The notes: a model not told the origin generated them from the sequence alone. Shown: positions 7,677 to 15,126, numbered from the stretch's first letter. The stretch: 64,000 nt of DNA from an uncultured Paracoccaceae bacterium (GCA_937872465.1 CALMSR010000001.1:1-64000); one strand, 5' to 3'. Made by a program: numbers and translations.

Positions 7677-8164
7677 GTCGCGTCAACTCCTCGTTTCAAT
7701 GGGACGTGTGGACGAACGGGGCGGGCGTGGGGCGGGGAGGTTCGCGCCTCGCACCGAGTTTTCAAAGCGGCGTTTTCCCGGGCTAGCGCGGCGCGGAGCA
7801 GGGGCACCAGGATGGGGCGCAGCCAGATCGCCAACGGTCCGGAACAGACAAGCGAGAGCCGGCAGAAGGTGTTCGCCCCGTTGTTCAAGAGCTGGTGCCG
7901 GGCCAACAGGCGCAGCATCCGGCCGGGGGATCTTCGCCAGGTGTAGCTGCGACCGGGCGTGATCCCGGTGAGTTCCCAGATGGCCGCACGCTGAAACGGC
8001 TGCTTCAGCTCAAACCGGCTGCCAGGTCCGAAAGGGCGCTTGGTCAGCCGGCGCACGGCGGTCACCGTCGGCAGCCAGTCGGGCCAGCGCTCGATATCCG
8101 CCGTGACCGCCCAAACGCGGTCTGCGGGTGCCGCAATCCGGATTTCATGCGATATTCGGAACAT
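7673..8164 (-). CDS. SRPBCC family protein (START/cyclase-like)
   Basis: A 163-residue protein with the opening of polyketide cyclase/START-like SRPBCC proteins: ISHEIRIAAPADRVWAVTAD followed by IERWPDWLPTVTAVRR, then the central FGPGSRFELKQPFQRAAIWELTG strand region. Such folds bind hydrophobic small molecules and sometimes catalyse cyclisation or hydrolysis. The start at 8164 was chosen over a longer frame because homology begins there, five bases after the YdhR-like stop. It overlaps the decarboxylase start (ATGA). The substrate is unknown. Confidence 0.78.
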   Translation of the reverse strand: MFRISHEIRIAAPADRVWAVTADIERWPDWLPTVTAVRRLTKRPFGPGSRFELKQPFQRAAIWELTGITPGRSYTWRRSPGRMLRLLARHQLLNNGANTFCRLSLVCSGPLAIWLRPILVPLLRAALARENAALKTRCEARTSPPHARPVRPHVPLKRGVDAT

Positions 8165-8169
8165 CGTGG

Positions 8170-8505
8170 TCACCCGGTTGCCATGTCGGTCGGCGCGAGG
8201 AACCGTGCCGCGCCCGTGATGGCTGAAAGCCCCGCGTCCACCGGCGCGATGCGGGTGAAAACGTCCATGGCCGGCCCCGCGCGAAGCTCGGAAGTCGCCG
8301 GACCCTCGGCGAAGGCCTCGGCCGAGGCGCTGTCGCGGAACAAGTAGGCACTGGTTCCGAGCCCGGTCGCCTCGTCGAGGCCCCAAACCTTCCAGAGAAG
8401 GCCAGGCGCCTCTGCGATCCGTGCCGCGGCCGTCCGGGCATGGGCGCGGAACTCGGCGACGGGGACGCGCAGCCGGTAGGTGACCAGAATCAATGTCGGT
8501 GTCAT
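8170..8505 (-). CDS. YdhR-like putative monooxygenase
   Basis: A 111-residue ferredoxin-like fold protein. The marks are TLILVTYRLRVPVAEFRAHA, then APGLLWKVWGLDEATGLGTS and AYLFRDSASAEAFAEGP, the pattern of the YdhR/antibiotic biosynthesis monooxygenase group. AGGAGG stands seven bases before ATG 8505, a very good ribosome binding site. Its start overlaps the stop of the small Cys-rich gene (ATGA). In family terms it may oxidise an aromatic or quinone-like compound without a cofactor; nothing in the sequence identifies it. Confidence 0.75.
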   Translation of the reverse strand: MTPTLILVTYRLRVPVAEFRAHARTAAARIAEAPGLLWKVWGLDEATGLGTSAYLFRDSASAEAFAEGPATSELRAGPAMDVFTRIAPVDAGLSAITGAARFLAPTDMATG

Positions 8506-8687
8506 GGTCGGGCCTCCTGGCGGTCCGCCGCCGGGTACTCGACGGCGGTCCGGGACACCGGGTCGCCGTCGACCCGCAAGGCGTCGCGGGTCGCGTTCCA
8601 CCGCGCCCTGCACCACCCGTCACCCGCGCAGCGCCGGCAGTGCCCGGTGGCCGCAGGGGGACGGTACAATTCGTTTCGTCCGCACAT
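8502..8687 (-). CDS. Small Cys-containing protein, 61 residues, unknown
   Basis: It starts MCGRNELYRPPAATGHCRRC and continues AGDGWCRARWN, so four Cys lie in the first 26 residues with a CxxC-x5-C core, which could hold a metal. AAGGA sits seven bases before ATG 8687, and the TGA overlaps the ATG of the YdhR-like gene. The frame fills a 240-base gap between two operon genes. Those points favour a real gene although I do not know the family. The C-terminal half is Arg/Asp-rich without hydrophobic segments. Confidence 0.55.
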   Translation of the reverse strand: MCGRNELYRPPAATGHCRRCAGDGWCRARWNATRDALRVDGDPVSRTAVEYPAADRQEARP

Positions 8688-8744
8688 GGTGTCGTCCTTT
8701 CGGGGGATGAGGGGCAGGCCGGACCGGCCTGCCCCGGAACGGTG

Positions 8745-9194
8745 TCAGGCGGCCCGCGCGGTGCCCTTGCCGAGTTGAGACAGGAGAAGCGGCTGGTTGA
8801 TGGTCAGCCAGGTTTCTGCGATCTTGCCGTCCTCCATCCGGTAGAGGGCGACGCCGTCGAAGACGACGCGGGCGCCATCGGGCGCGATGCCGTTGAATTC
8901 ACCCGAATGGGTCGCCCAGATCTCCCAGTGGGCCGAGACGAAGTCCTCGGTGGCGATCGTCTTCAAGGTCTCGAAGCTCATGTCGCTGAAGGACTGGCGG
9001 AAGACGCGGAAGAACGCCTTGTAGCTTTCGCGGTCGAAGAACTCCTCGTTCGGAAAGCCCGGGAAGCCGTGGCAGGCAATGTGCGGCACTACGGTGTCGT
9101 CGATCACCTCGACGTCGTCGATGTTGGCGGAATGCGTGCCGGCGAGGAAGCGGGCGACGGTCGCCTTGTTGGTTTCGATGAGGTTGGTAGTCAT
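8745..9194 (-). CDS. SnoaL-like ester cyclase family protein
   Basis: A 149-residue NTF2-fold protein of the SnoaL/ester cyclase type: FLAGTHSANIDDVEVIDDTV, FRQSFSDMSFETLKTIATED and EFNGIAPDGARVVFDGVALY, then YRMEDGKIAETWLTINQPLL. Members act in polyketide cyclisation or as small-molecule binding domains in stress operons. ATG 9194 is preceded by AAGGAG. A longer frame to 9371 is non-homologous and overlaps the DUF1127 gene. Substrate unknown. Confidence 0.8.
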   Translation of the reverse strand: MTTNLIETNKATVARFLAGTHSANIDDVEVIDDTVVPHIACHGFPGFPNEEFFDRESYKAFFRVFRQSFSDMSFETLKTIATEDFVSAHWEIWATHSGEFNGIAPDGARVVFDGVALYRMEDGKIAETWLTINQPLLLSQLGKGTARAA

Positions 9195-9285
9195 GTCATT
9201 TCTCCTTTGATGTCGTTGGATGGTTGGGTGTCTCCGCCGCGTCTGCGGGCGCTTGCGTCCCGGACCGGCGCTTCCGTCGCGGCGC

Positions 9286-9504
9286 TCAATGGCCGCGCAG
9301 GTACCAGTCGCGCCCATGGCGGAGCGCGTCGCGGATGTCACCGCGGTGCAGTCCGATGTCGCGCAGTTCATGGTCGCTCATGGCCTCCAGCCGGGCGGTG
9401 TCCCGCCGGATGCGGCGTTCGATGTCGAGCTTGGCCACGAAGGCGCGGAGGGCGACGAAAGGGCTGGTCCGCCGGTGGCGTTGGCTCAGGGTCAGGGTCT
9501 TCAT
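9286..9504 (-). CDS. DUF1127 small Arg-rich protein
   Basis: A 72-residue protein ending in the DUF1127 signature: RLEAMSDHELRDIGLHRGDI. The family is common in alphaproteobacteria, where some members influence RNA turnover or phosphate and stress physiology. ATG 9504 has AAGGA seven bases upstream (inside the overlapping MKDIA codons), better than ATG 9519. It is the second gene of the TetR-linked set, 20 bases after the metallo-beta-lactamase gene. Why a DUF1127 gene is placed among enzyme genes is not clear. Confidence 0.85.
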   Translation of the reverse strand: MKTLTLSQRHRRTSPFVALRAFVAKLDIERRIRRDTARLEAMSDHELRDIGLHRGDIRDALRHGRDWYLRGH

Positions 9505-9524
9505 TGCGATGTCCTTCATATTGC

Positions 9525-10340
9525 TCAGGCGAGGATCGCCTCGACCTGGGCGGCGGTTTCGGGGGTGACGGCCGCGGTCGTCCCGCGGCCATAGGCGCAA
9601 CCGACGATGCCGGTCAGCGTGTCGAGCCTGTGCGCGACCGGCAGGTGGCCCGAGAGCACGTACGCGGGGTCGAGCGCGTCGAGCGCCCGCAGCATCTGGC
9701 CGAGCGAGCCGCGGTCCATCTGCACGAGCCACGGTGCATCGACGCTGGACCAGGCGACGAGGCCCTCTCCGAGTTCCTCGACCGGGATCTCGTCAATCGT
9801 ATCGACCGAGCCCGGCAGAAGCGCCCCGAAGGCGTCGGCGGCGAAGAACACGCGGTCGGTCTCGTCGAAAAAGCCCATCGTCTCGGGGGCGTCGTAGTAG
9901 GGCGGCTTGACCTGGTGCAGCCGGCGACCGCCGACCTCGAACACCTCGCCCGGCTCGAGCGTGCGCATCCGGGCCGGATCGCCCGCGCCGAGCATCCCCA
10001 TCTTGCCGGCACCGAGGAAGTTCGTGACGACCGTTGCGTTCGGGGCGATCTCGAGGATCCGGTCGAGGTTGCCGATATGGTCGGCGTCGGTGTGGCTGAG
10101 CCAGATCCAGCGCAGGTCTTCGGGGTCGATCTGGGCGCGGAGGCTGTCGATGAGTGGCCCGGCAAGAGCGCCGAGGCCGGTATCGACCAGCATCGGTTCG
10201 GTCCCTGTCAAAAGGAAACTGTTGATCGGCAGCGCGCCGAGGCCCGGCACGGGCAGCCAGGACGGCAGGGCGGTCCAGGCATCGGTGACGCGCTTTGCGG
10301 CGTGCTGGACGGGTTCGGTGATCGGTGTCATTTCGGGCAT
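9525..10340 (-). CDS. MBL-fold metallohydrolase
   Basis: A 271-residue metallo-beta-lactamase fold protein. The metal motif is SHTDADHIGN, so the usual HxHxDH reads HxDxDH; downstream ligand positions are FFAADAFG and LSGHLPVAHR. The N-terminal LPINSFLLTGTEPMLVDTGL is the standard entry strand pair. ATG 10340 and ATG 10331 are both possible; AAAGG sits directly before the first and nine bases before the second, so 10331 may be the true start. It is the first gene of the minus-strand set and faces the TetR gene across about 90 bases with a palindrome. Confidence 0.85.
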   Translation of the reverse strand: MPEMTPITEPVQHAAKRVTDAWTALPSWLPVPGLGALPINSFLLTGTEPMLVDTGLGALAGPLIDSLRAQIDPEDLRWIWLSHTDADHIGNLDRILEIAPNATVVTNFLGAGKMGMLGAGDPARMRTLEPGEVFEVGGRRLHQVKPPYYDAPETMGFFDETDRVFFAADAFGALLPGSVDTIDEIPVEELGEGLVAWSSVDAPWLVQMDRGSLGQMLRALDALDPAYVLSGHLPVAHRLDTLTGIVGCAYGRGTTAAVTPETAAQVEAILA

Positions 10341-10348
10341 CCTTTTAG

Positions 10349-10366
10349 ATAAACAATAGTGTTTGT
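10349..10366. promoter_or_regulatory. Candidate TetR operator
   Basis: ATAAACAATAGTGTTTGT is an imperfect 18-bp palindrome (7-base arms, six of seven pairs matching, 4-base centre). It lies 8 bases upstream of the metallo-beta-lactamase ATG at 10340 and 66 bases upstream of the TetR ATG, in the only AT-rich stretch of the divergent region. TetR proteins typically bind sites of this size beside the genes they repress. Binding is inferred. Confidence 0.5.
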
Positions 10367-10431
10367 TGAAGTGCGGCGTAGGCGATTCGACCCCCCTTGT
10401 CAATCATTCGGTGATCAGGCATGTTCATCGA

Positions 10432-11034
10432 ATGACAGAGCACGAGAAGAAGCGGCCCTACCGCCTGCGCGAGCGCGCCAAGTCGCAGGAAGAGACCCGG
10501 CAGAAGATCGTGGAGGCCACGATGCATCTGCACGAGGAGATCGGACCGCGCGCGACCACGATCAGCGCCATCGCCGAACGCTCGGGCGTGCAGCGGCTGA
10601 CGGTCTACCGGCACTTCCCGGACGAGACCGCGGTCTTCCAGGCCTGCACGTCGCACTGGCTGTCGCTGAACCCGCCACCGGATCCCGCCGGCTGGGCAGA
10701 TCATGCCGACCCGAAGGCGCGGTTCGCGGCAGCCGTGTCCGCGTTCTACGCCTACTTCTCGCGCACGCGCCGGATGTGGACCGTGTCCTTCGAGGACGTC
10801 GCGCATGTGCCCGCGCTGCAGGGGCCGATGGCGGAGTTCGGCGCCTATCTCGACGGGGTCGCCGCCGGGCTGATCGCGGGTTTCGGCAGCGGGCCGAAGG
10901 CGGCGCAGATAGCCCCCACGATCCGCCATGCGCTTCGGTTCCTGACCTGGTCCGACCTCGAGGACCAGGGGCTCGACGACGCCGCGAAGGTCGATCTCGT
11001 GTCTCATTGGCTCTGCTGCCCCGAAGCTGGCTGA
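10432..11034 (+). CDS. TetR family transcriptional regulator
   Basis: A 200-residue regulator with an N-terminal TetR HTH: RQKIVEATMHLHEEIGPRAT, then TISAIAERSGVQRLTVYRHF (about residues 45-64). The C-terminal ligand domain is helical and unassigned. ATG 10432 was chosen because the family alignment starts near there; the frame also extends to 10363. It is transcribed away from the eight-gene minus-strand set and probably represses it in the absence of a ligand. Its 3' end overlaps the convergent PhzF gene by 31 bases. Confidence 0.88.
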   Translation: MTEHEKKRPYRLRERAKSQEETRQKIVEATMHLHEEIGPRATTISAIAERSGVQRLTVYRHFPDETAVFQACTSHWLSLNPPPDPAGWADHADPKARFAAAVSAFYAYFSRTRRMWTVSFEDVAHVPALQGPMAEFGAYLDGVAAGLIAGFGSGPKAAQIAPTIRHALRFLTWSDLEDQGLDDAAKVDLVSHWLCCPEAG

Positions 11035-11966
11035 ACGGGCGAGGCGTCGCCCGGAACGCAGATGTCGAGCGTGCCTGCCCGCCGGCCCTCGCCACCGGCC
11101 ATAAGGCCCGTGATGCGGCCGCGCTCGATCTCGAGATCGACGAGGATCCGGCTGACGCTCGGCGACGACATGAAGCGGCCCTGTTCGATCGCGAAATGCG
11201 TCCGCCGGTCGCCGAGAATGTCGTGCAGAAGGCAGGCGAGCGGTCCCGCGGTCATGCCAGTGGCACTTTCCTCCGCGATGCCGAAGCGGGGCGCAAACAT
11301 GCGCGTCGTGGCGTGCGCGGGGCCGGTGCCGGTGGTGACCGCGAAGGCATAGAAGCCGATCAGATCCAGCGCCTCGCTGATCCGCCCGATTGCTTGCTGG
11401 TCCGGCACGATCGCCGCAAGGTCCGCTTCGCGCGCGACCCCGACCAGCAGGAACCGGTTGCCGGTATCGACGACCTGCGGCGTGACGCGGGCGTCGAGTC
11501 GGTCTGTGGCCAAGCCGAGGGCATCAAGCGCCTCCGCCCGCGTCACGCCGGTCCCGGCCCAGTCGGTGTCCGCCTCGTAGCGGGGCGCCCGCTGCTCCAT
11601 GTAGACCGCGCCGTTCTGCACGAGGATCTTCCGCGGTCCGTCCACCGTCTGCTTCGACGTCGCGCCGTCGCCGATCCGCCCCTCGGCGCGCATCAATGCG
11701 AAGGCGGCAACCGTGGCGTGACCGCAATGGGCGATGCGCCGGGTCGGCGTGAAGAATTCGAGCCGCGCGCCCTCGGTCGGATGCCGCGAAACGAAGGCCG
11801 TCTCCGACAGCCCCGCTTCGGCCGCGATCGACTGCATCGCGGTCTCGCTCAGCTCGTCGGCATCGAGAACGACCCCGGCCGGATTGCCCCCGGTCCCGTT
11901 CAGCGTGAACGCATTGACGATCTGGACAGGAACCGAGAGACGTGCATTTTCTTCATGATTAAGCAT
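11004..11966 (-). CDS. PhzF family isomerase/epimerase-like protein
   Basis: A 320-residue protein of the PhzF phenazine biosynthesis-like family. The marks are VQIVNAFTLNGTGGNPAGVV, the conserved AEAGLSETAFV with the catalytic Glu, FFTPTRRIAHCGHATVAAFA and the C-terminal MFAPRFGIAEESATGMTAGP. Most members are isomerases or epimerases of unknown substrate. ATG 11966 has GGAG six bases upstream; an in-frame ATG at 11978 is less likely. It is divergent from a LysR gene, the usual sign of local control. Confidence 0.88.
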   Translation of the reverse strand: MLNHEENARLSVPVQIVNAFTLNGTGGNPAGVVLDADELSETAMQSIAAEAGLSETAFVSRHPTEGARLEFFTPTRRIAHCGHATVAAFALMRAEGRIGDGATSKQTVDGPRKILVQNGAVYMEQRAPRYEADTDWAGTGVTRAEALDALGLATDRLDARVTPQVVDTGNRFLLVGVAREADLAAIVPDQQAIGRISEALDLIGFYAFAVTTGTGPAHATTRMFAPRFGIAEESATGMTAGPLACLLHDILGDRRTHFAIEQGRFMSSPSVSRILVDLEIERGRITGLMAGGEGRRAGTLDICVPGDASPVQPASGQQSQ

Positions 11967-12053
11967 CGATATCTCCATTGGCGATGCTGACAGACTACTT
12001 GTTCTTTGGCGCGGACCAAGGCGTCGTGGCTCAGCAATAGGTGAACCAGATTC
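11967..12053. promoter_or_regulatory. Divergent PhzF/LysR control region
   Basis: An 87-base gap between two divergent genes. It contains TTTGG (12005-12009), six bases, then CCAAG (12016-12020), a partly matching inverted repeat. A LysR protein usually binds such a divergent region and controls both genes. I could not pick convincing -35 and -10 boxes. Confidence 0.35.
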
Positions 12054-13013
12054 ATGATTGATCAGGCGGAAGATCCTGCGGTGGCACGGCTGGTTCAGTC
12101 GTTCGGCCTGCTTGCGGCAGTGCAGCACCACGGCAGCTTTGCCGCGGCGGCCCGCGCGCTCGACCTCGATCCGAGTGCCGTCAGTCACCGCGTGCGCGCG
12201 CTGGAAGCCGAGCTTCGGATGCCGCTCTTCGAACGCTCGACCCGCCACGTGACCCCGACCCGCGCGGGTGCGATCCTGTGCGACGCGGCCACACGCTCGT
12301 TCGCGGATGCGGGTCGCGCCCTCGCGGCGGCGCGCGATCTCCAGTCGGCCCGGGCGCTCCGCCTGTCCGTCCATTCCTCGCTCGCCATGAAATGGCTGTT
12401 GCCAAGGCTCCCGGCTGCTGCCGCCTCGGGGCTGGACCTTTCGATCGACGTGCGCGAGGAACTGGTGGTGTTCGAGGGGGGCGAGGTCGATGCCGGCCTC
12501 CGCTTCGGTGAAGGGCCCTATCCCGGGCTCCACTCCACCCGCCTTGCCGGCTGCGATCTCCAGCCGGTCGTGGGGGCAGGTCATCCGGCCGCGCAAAGGA
12601 CGGGCGTCGACCGGCTCGCCGACGAAAGCCTGACCCTGCTCACCGACACCGGCGCCGAGAAGTTCCGGACGGGAACGACCTGGACTGACTATCGCAGATT
12701 GCTTGGGTCGAACGAGGTGTCGTCCAATCCCGTGAAGCACTTCGACCGCGCCGACCTGATGCTTCAGGCCGCCATCGGCGGCCTTGGCGTCGCCCTGGGG
12801 CGAACCCTGCTCATCGAGGACGACATCTGCAACGGGTTGCTCATTCCCGTCGGCCAGCCCGTTCGGGTGGCGGCCGCCTATTGGCTCGTGACAAAGCCGG
12901 AGCTTGCCGACACCGCCAGTATGATGACCCTCCGCGCCTGGCTGAAGGAGCAAATCGGGTTGACCACCGGGAGACACGCACGGCGAAGCCTGTCGGTAAG
13001 GCGGGCCGATTAG
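12054..13013 (+). CDS. LysR family transcriptional regulator
   Basis: A 319-residue LysR-type protein. The N-terminal winged HTH reads FGLLAAVQHHGSFAAAARAL and DPSAVSHRVRALEAEL (about 18-60), followed by a substrate-binding domain with LSVHSSLAMKWLLPRLPAAA and AAIGGLGVALGRTLLIEDDI. The pattern resembles the GcvA/AmpR-like subgroup. It is divergent from the PhzF gene and 16 bases upstream of the monooxygenase gene at 13030, so it may control one or both. The inducer is unknown. Confidence 0.9.
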   Translation: MIDQAEDPAVARLVQSFGLLAAVQHHGSFAAAARALDLDPSAVSHRVRALEAELRMPLFERSTRHVTPTRAGAILCDAATRSFADAGRALAAARDLQSARALRLSVHSSLAMKWLLPRLPAAAASGLDLSIDVREELVVFEGGEVDAGLRFGEGPYPGLHSTRLAGCDLQPVVGAGHPAAQRTGVDRLADESLTLLTDTGAEKFRTGTTWTDYRRLLGSNEVSSNPVKHFDRADLMLQAAIGGLGVALGRTLLIEDDICNGLLIPVGQPVRVAAAYWLVTKPELADTASMMTLRAWLKEQIGLTTGRHARRSLSVRRAD

Positions 13014-13029
13014 CAATGGAGGGAGCGCC

Positions 13030-13356
13030 GTGCATGTGATCATCTGGGCCTACGAGGTTTCCGACAGCCAGCGCGCCTGCTTCGAAGAAGCATACGGAGC
13101 GAAAGGCGACTGGGCGGAACTGTTTCGGCGCGCCGACGGCTATCTCGGAACGGAGCTTTTGCGGGACGACCAAGATCCGTCCCGCTATTTCACGATCGAC
13201 AGATGGCGCAAGGAGGCAGACCGAGAGCGATTCATGTCAGATTGGGGAGCCGCGTACCGCGACCTCGACAAACAATGCGAGGCATTCACGACCGGCGAAA
13301 CCCTTGTCGGGATCTTCTTCGTGAATGCGACGGGCGGACTGGGCCAGGAAGCTTGA
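13030..13356 (+). CDS. ABM-like small monooxygenase family protein
   Basis: A 108-residue ferredoxin-fold protein: MHVIIWAYEVSDSQRACFEE, then YGAKGDWAELFRRADGYLGT and the SRYFTIDRWRKEADRERFMS block typical of antibiotic biosynthesis monooxygenase-like proteins. The start is GTG 13030 preceded by GGAGGGAG. It follows the LysR gene closely on the same strand and may be a two-gene unit with it. The reaction is unknown; the fold recurs in the YdhR-like gene at 8170. Confidence 0.72.
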   Translation: MHVIIWAYEVSDSQRACFEEAYGAKGDWAELFRRADGYLGTELLRDDQDPSRYFTIDRWRKEADRERFMSDWGAAYRDLDKQCEAFTTGETLVGIFFVNATGGLGQEA

Positions 13357-13556
13357 GTCCTATCCGAGGTACGCGGATCGTCCGCGCAGAACGGCCGGAT
13401 CTCGACGCTCTCGTCAAGTGCGCGCTCCATCCACGCGGCAGAGTCGCAGTCTTTAATCTGCCATCCGATTTAGATTGCAGTCGCTTATATAGCAGACAAC
13501 AAGTTCAAACCCAGTCCACACAAAAATAATCTGTGACTTACCGGGTGGAGATGGGG
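13357..13556. other. Gene-free spacer before the IS110 fragment
   Basis: About 200 bases between the monooxygenase gene and the IS110 left end. The first 90 bases could encode the start of an acetyltransferase-like protein (RIVRAERPDLDALVK), but the frame soon loses sense, so this is at most a stub. The second half is AT-rich compared with its surroundings. No promoter or terminator could be fixed. Confidence 0.3.
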
Positions 13557-13810
13557 TGGATGCCGCTCTCCCCTGACGGCATCGCGATGTGCCAAACTCG
13601 TGGTGTCGAAGCAAAAGCTGAAGGAGAGGGCATCCATGGGAGAGGTTACCATCATCGGCGTCGATCTGGCAAAGAACGTGTTCCAGGTACATGGCGCTGC
13701 AGCAGACGGGCGGCCGGTGTTCCGGAAGAAGCTGTCGCGGCCGCAGTTCGCCCGGTTCATGGCGGAGCAGCCGCCGTGCCTCGTGGCGATGGAGGCCTGC
13801 GCCACCCGGC
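13557..13810 (+). mobile_element. IS110-family element, left end and transposase head only
   Basis: The leader from TGGATGCC (13557) to GGCATCC (13629-13635) matches the leader of a second IS110 fragment at 21,198-21,121 on the opposite strand, including GACGGCATCGC, TGTGCCA and GGAGAGGGCATCC. The two 7-base words form an inverted repeat bounding the leader. The element ends abruptly near 13,805 against an IS3 fragment, so about four fifths of the element, including any right end, is gone. Confidence 0.62.
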
Positions 13811-13836
13811 ACGCCCGCCGCTCGCTCATCTCGTAG
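13636..13836 (+). pseudogene. IS110-family transposase, N-terminal fragment
   Basis: The first 57 residues belong to the DEDD nuclease domain of IS110 transposases: VTIIGVDLAKNVFQVHG with the first catalytic Asp, VFRKKLSRPQF and VAMEACATRH. The frame then runs ten codons into inverted IS3 DNA and stops at 13836. The other acidic residues and the C-terminal Ser-containing domain are missing, so no activity is expected. Confidence 0.8.
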
Positions 13837-13886
13837 GCTTCCGCGAGATGCGCGACCGCTGTCCGCCTGGCGGCGGGCGTCACCAT
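13808..13886 (-). pseudogene. IS3-family OrfB, N-terminal stub
   Basis: From ATG 13886 the minus strand reads MVTPAARRTAVAHLAEAYEM, then SERRACRV, the start of IS3 OrfB (helix-turn-helix part before the integrase core). It ends at the joint with the IS110 fragment near 13,800-13,810, where the bases CACCCGGCACGCCCG fit both genes. The DDE integrase core is absent. Confidence 0.65.
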
Positions 13887-14146
13887 TTTCGGCCGAGCAG
13901 ATCCTTCAGCGCCGTATTGTCGAGCATTGCGTCCGCCAGCAGCCGCTTCAGCTTGCCGTTCTCTTCCTCGAGCGCCTTCAGCCGCTTCGCGTCGGAGACC
14001 TCGAGGCCGCCGTACTTCGCCTTCCATGCGTAGAAGGTCGCGCTGCTGACGCCATGCCGTCGGCACACGTCCGCGGTCTTCTCGCCGGCTTCCTGCTCAC
14101 GCAGGATCCCGACGATCTGCTCCTCGGTGAATTTCGATCGCTTCAT
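13880..14146 (-). CDS. IS3-family transposase OrfA
   Basis: An intact 88-residue OrfA: KRSKFTEEQIVGILREQEAG, then CRRHGVSSATFYAWKAKYGG (HTH_Tnp_1) and a leucine-zipper-like tail (RLKALEEENGKLKRLLADAM). OrfA binds the element ends. It ends with AAATGGTGA, where the OrfB ATG overlaps as in other IS3 elements using translational slippage. Because OrfB is truncated it cannot transpose on its own. Confidence 0.88.
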   Translation of the reverse strand: MKRSKFTEEQIVGILREQEAGEKTADVCRRHGVSSATFYAWKAKYGGLEVSDAKRLKALEEENGKLKRLLADAMLDNTALKDLLGRKW

Positions 14147-14208
14147 CGTCCGGTCCCTCTTTCGGGCCGGACTCTAACCTCAGATGGAGGAGAAAGCGGG
14201 GGTCACAG

Positions 14209-14353
14209 CAAGTCCCGCCGCTTCGGCAAGCTTTCGAGACAGCTCGAAAGCGATCCCGACCTCGCCGCCGCCAACCTTCTCGACCAGCGCCGCGTTGTTC
14301 ATGTTCAGTCCGACGCGAAGCCTGCCGTCGCGCCCCAACCCGGTGGACGTCAT
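14209..14353 (-). pseudogene. ABC transporter substrate-binding protein, 5' stub cut by IS3
   Basis: From ATG 14353, two bases after the aldolase stop, the minus strand reads TSTGLGRDGRLRVGLNMNNA, then ALVEKVGGGEVGIAFELSRK and LAEAAGL. This is the start of the periplasmic family 3 solute-binding domain (DGRLRVGLN, then GVAFELA-like). There is no signal peptide in the stub. After 48 codons the IS3 tip begins. The gene was the downstream member of the catabolic operon and probably supplied uptake of its substrate. Confidence 0.62.
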
Positions 14354-14355
14354 GC

Positions 14356-15126
14356 TCAATCGTCTCGCCGGGCGAGAGCTGCCCTGCGGAGAAGGCCGCT
14401 GTCCACATCGACGGCGATGAATTGCGCGCCCGCAGCCTTTGCCTCGCGCAGGAAGTCCTGGTCGAGCGACAGAATTCCCCCCGGCACGCCGAGCCGTCCG
14501 AGCGTCGCCAGACTGTCGAGGATCGCCGCCTTCACCTCGGGATGCGACGGCTCTCCCGTATTGCCGAAACTGGCGGCAAGATCGGCGGGTCCGATGAAGA
14601 CGCCATCGACGCCATCGACTGTCGCGATTTCCTCTAGAGTGTCGAGTGCTTCACGGGTTTCGACCTGCACCAGCAGACAGATTTCCTCGTTCGCGCGCTT
14701 TGCGTACCCATGGACCGCGCCATAGCGTGTGGCACGCGTGATACCGGAAACGCCGCGAATACCCTTCGGCGGATAGGTAACGGCGGCGACGGCGGCCCGC
14801 GCTTCCTCCGCATTCCGGACGTAAGGTATCAGCAGAGTCTGGGCGCCAGCATCGAGCAGTTTCTTGATCTCGACCGGGTTGTTCCAGCTCGGCCTGACGA
14901 CCGGCGCTACGGGATACGGTGCGACCGCGCGCAGAAAGTCGATAGCTTCGGTCGGGCCGACCGGGGAATGCTCGGTGTCCATCATGATCCAGTCATAGCC
15001 GCAACCGGCCAAAAGCTCGGCCACGGTCGGATCCGACAGGGAATGCCAGATGCCGATCTGCTGCTTGCCGCTGCGGAGCGCGGCCTTGAAGGCATTTGTG
15101 GGGAGATCCATTCGTGGTAGCCTCAT
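14356..15126 (-). CDS. HpcH/HpaI family aldolase
   Basis: A 256-residue class II aldolase of the HpcH/HpaI family, which splits 4-hydroxy-2-oxo acids to pyruvate and an aldehyde. Marks are GIWHSLSDPTVAELLAGCGY, DWIMMDTEHSPVGP, the pyruvate-binding VRPSWNNPVEIKKLLDAGA, LLVQVETREALDTLEEIATV and GVFIGPADLAASFG with the metal ligands. ATG 15126 overlaps the hydratase stop (ATGA); ATG 15111 is an alternative with GAGG nine bases upstream. With the hydratase upstream it forms the normal last two steps of a meta-cleavage-type pathway. Confidence 0.88.
   Translation of the reverse strand: MRLPRMDLPTNAFKAALRSGKQQIGIWHSLSDPTVAELLAGCGYDWIMMDTEHSPVGPTEAIDFLRAVAPYPVAPVVRPSWNNPVEIKKLLDAGAQTLLIPYVRNAEEARAAVAAVTYPPKGIRGVSGITRATRYGAVHGYAKRANEEICLLVQVETREALDTLEEIATVDGVDGVFIGPADLAASFGNTGEPSHPEVKAAILDSLATLGRLGVPGGILSLDQDFLREAKAAGAQFIAVDVDSGLLRRAALARRDD

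Larger units (their letters stand above)
13808..14208 (-). mobile_element. IS3-family element, 5' part only
   Basis: On the minus strand the element seems to begin near 14,208 with TGTGACCCCCGCTTTCTCC, a typical IS3-type tip, followed by OrfA and a stub of OrfB. It was inserted in a solute-binding protein gene, whose 5' end remains at 14,209-14,353. The right part was lost at the IS110 joint. The exact tip is judged only from where the host gene reading stops. Confidence 0.6.
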
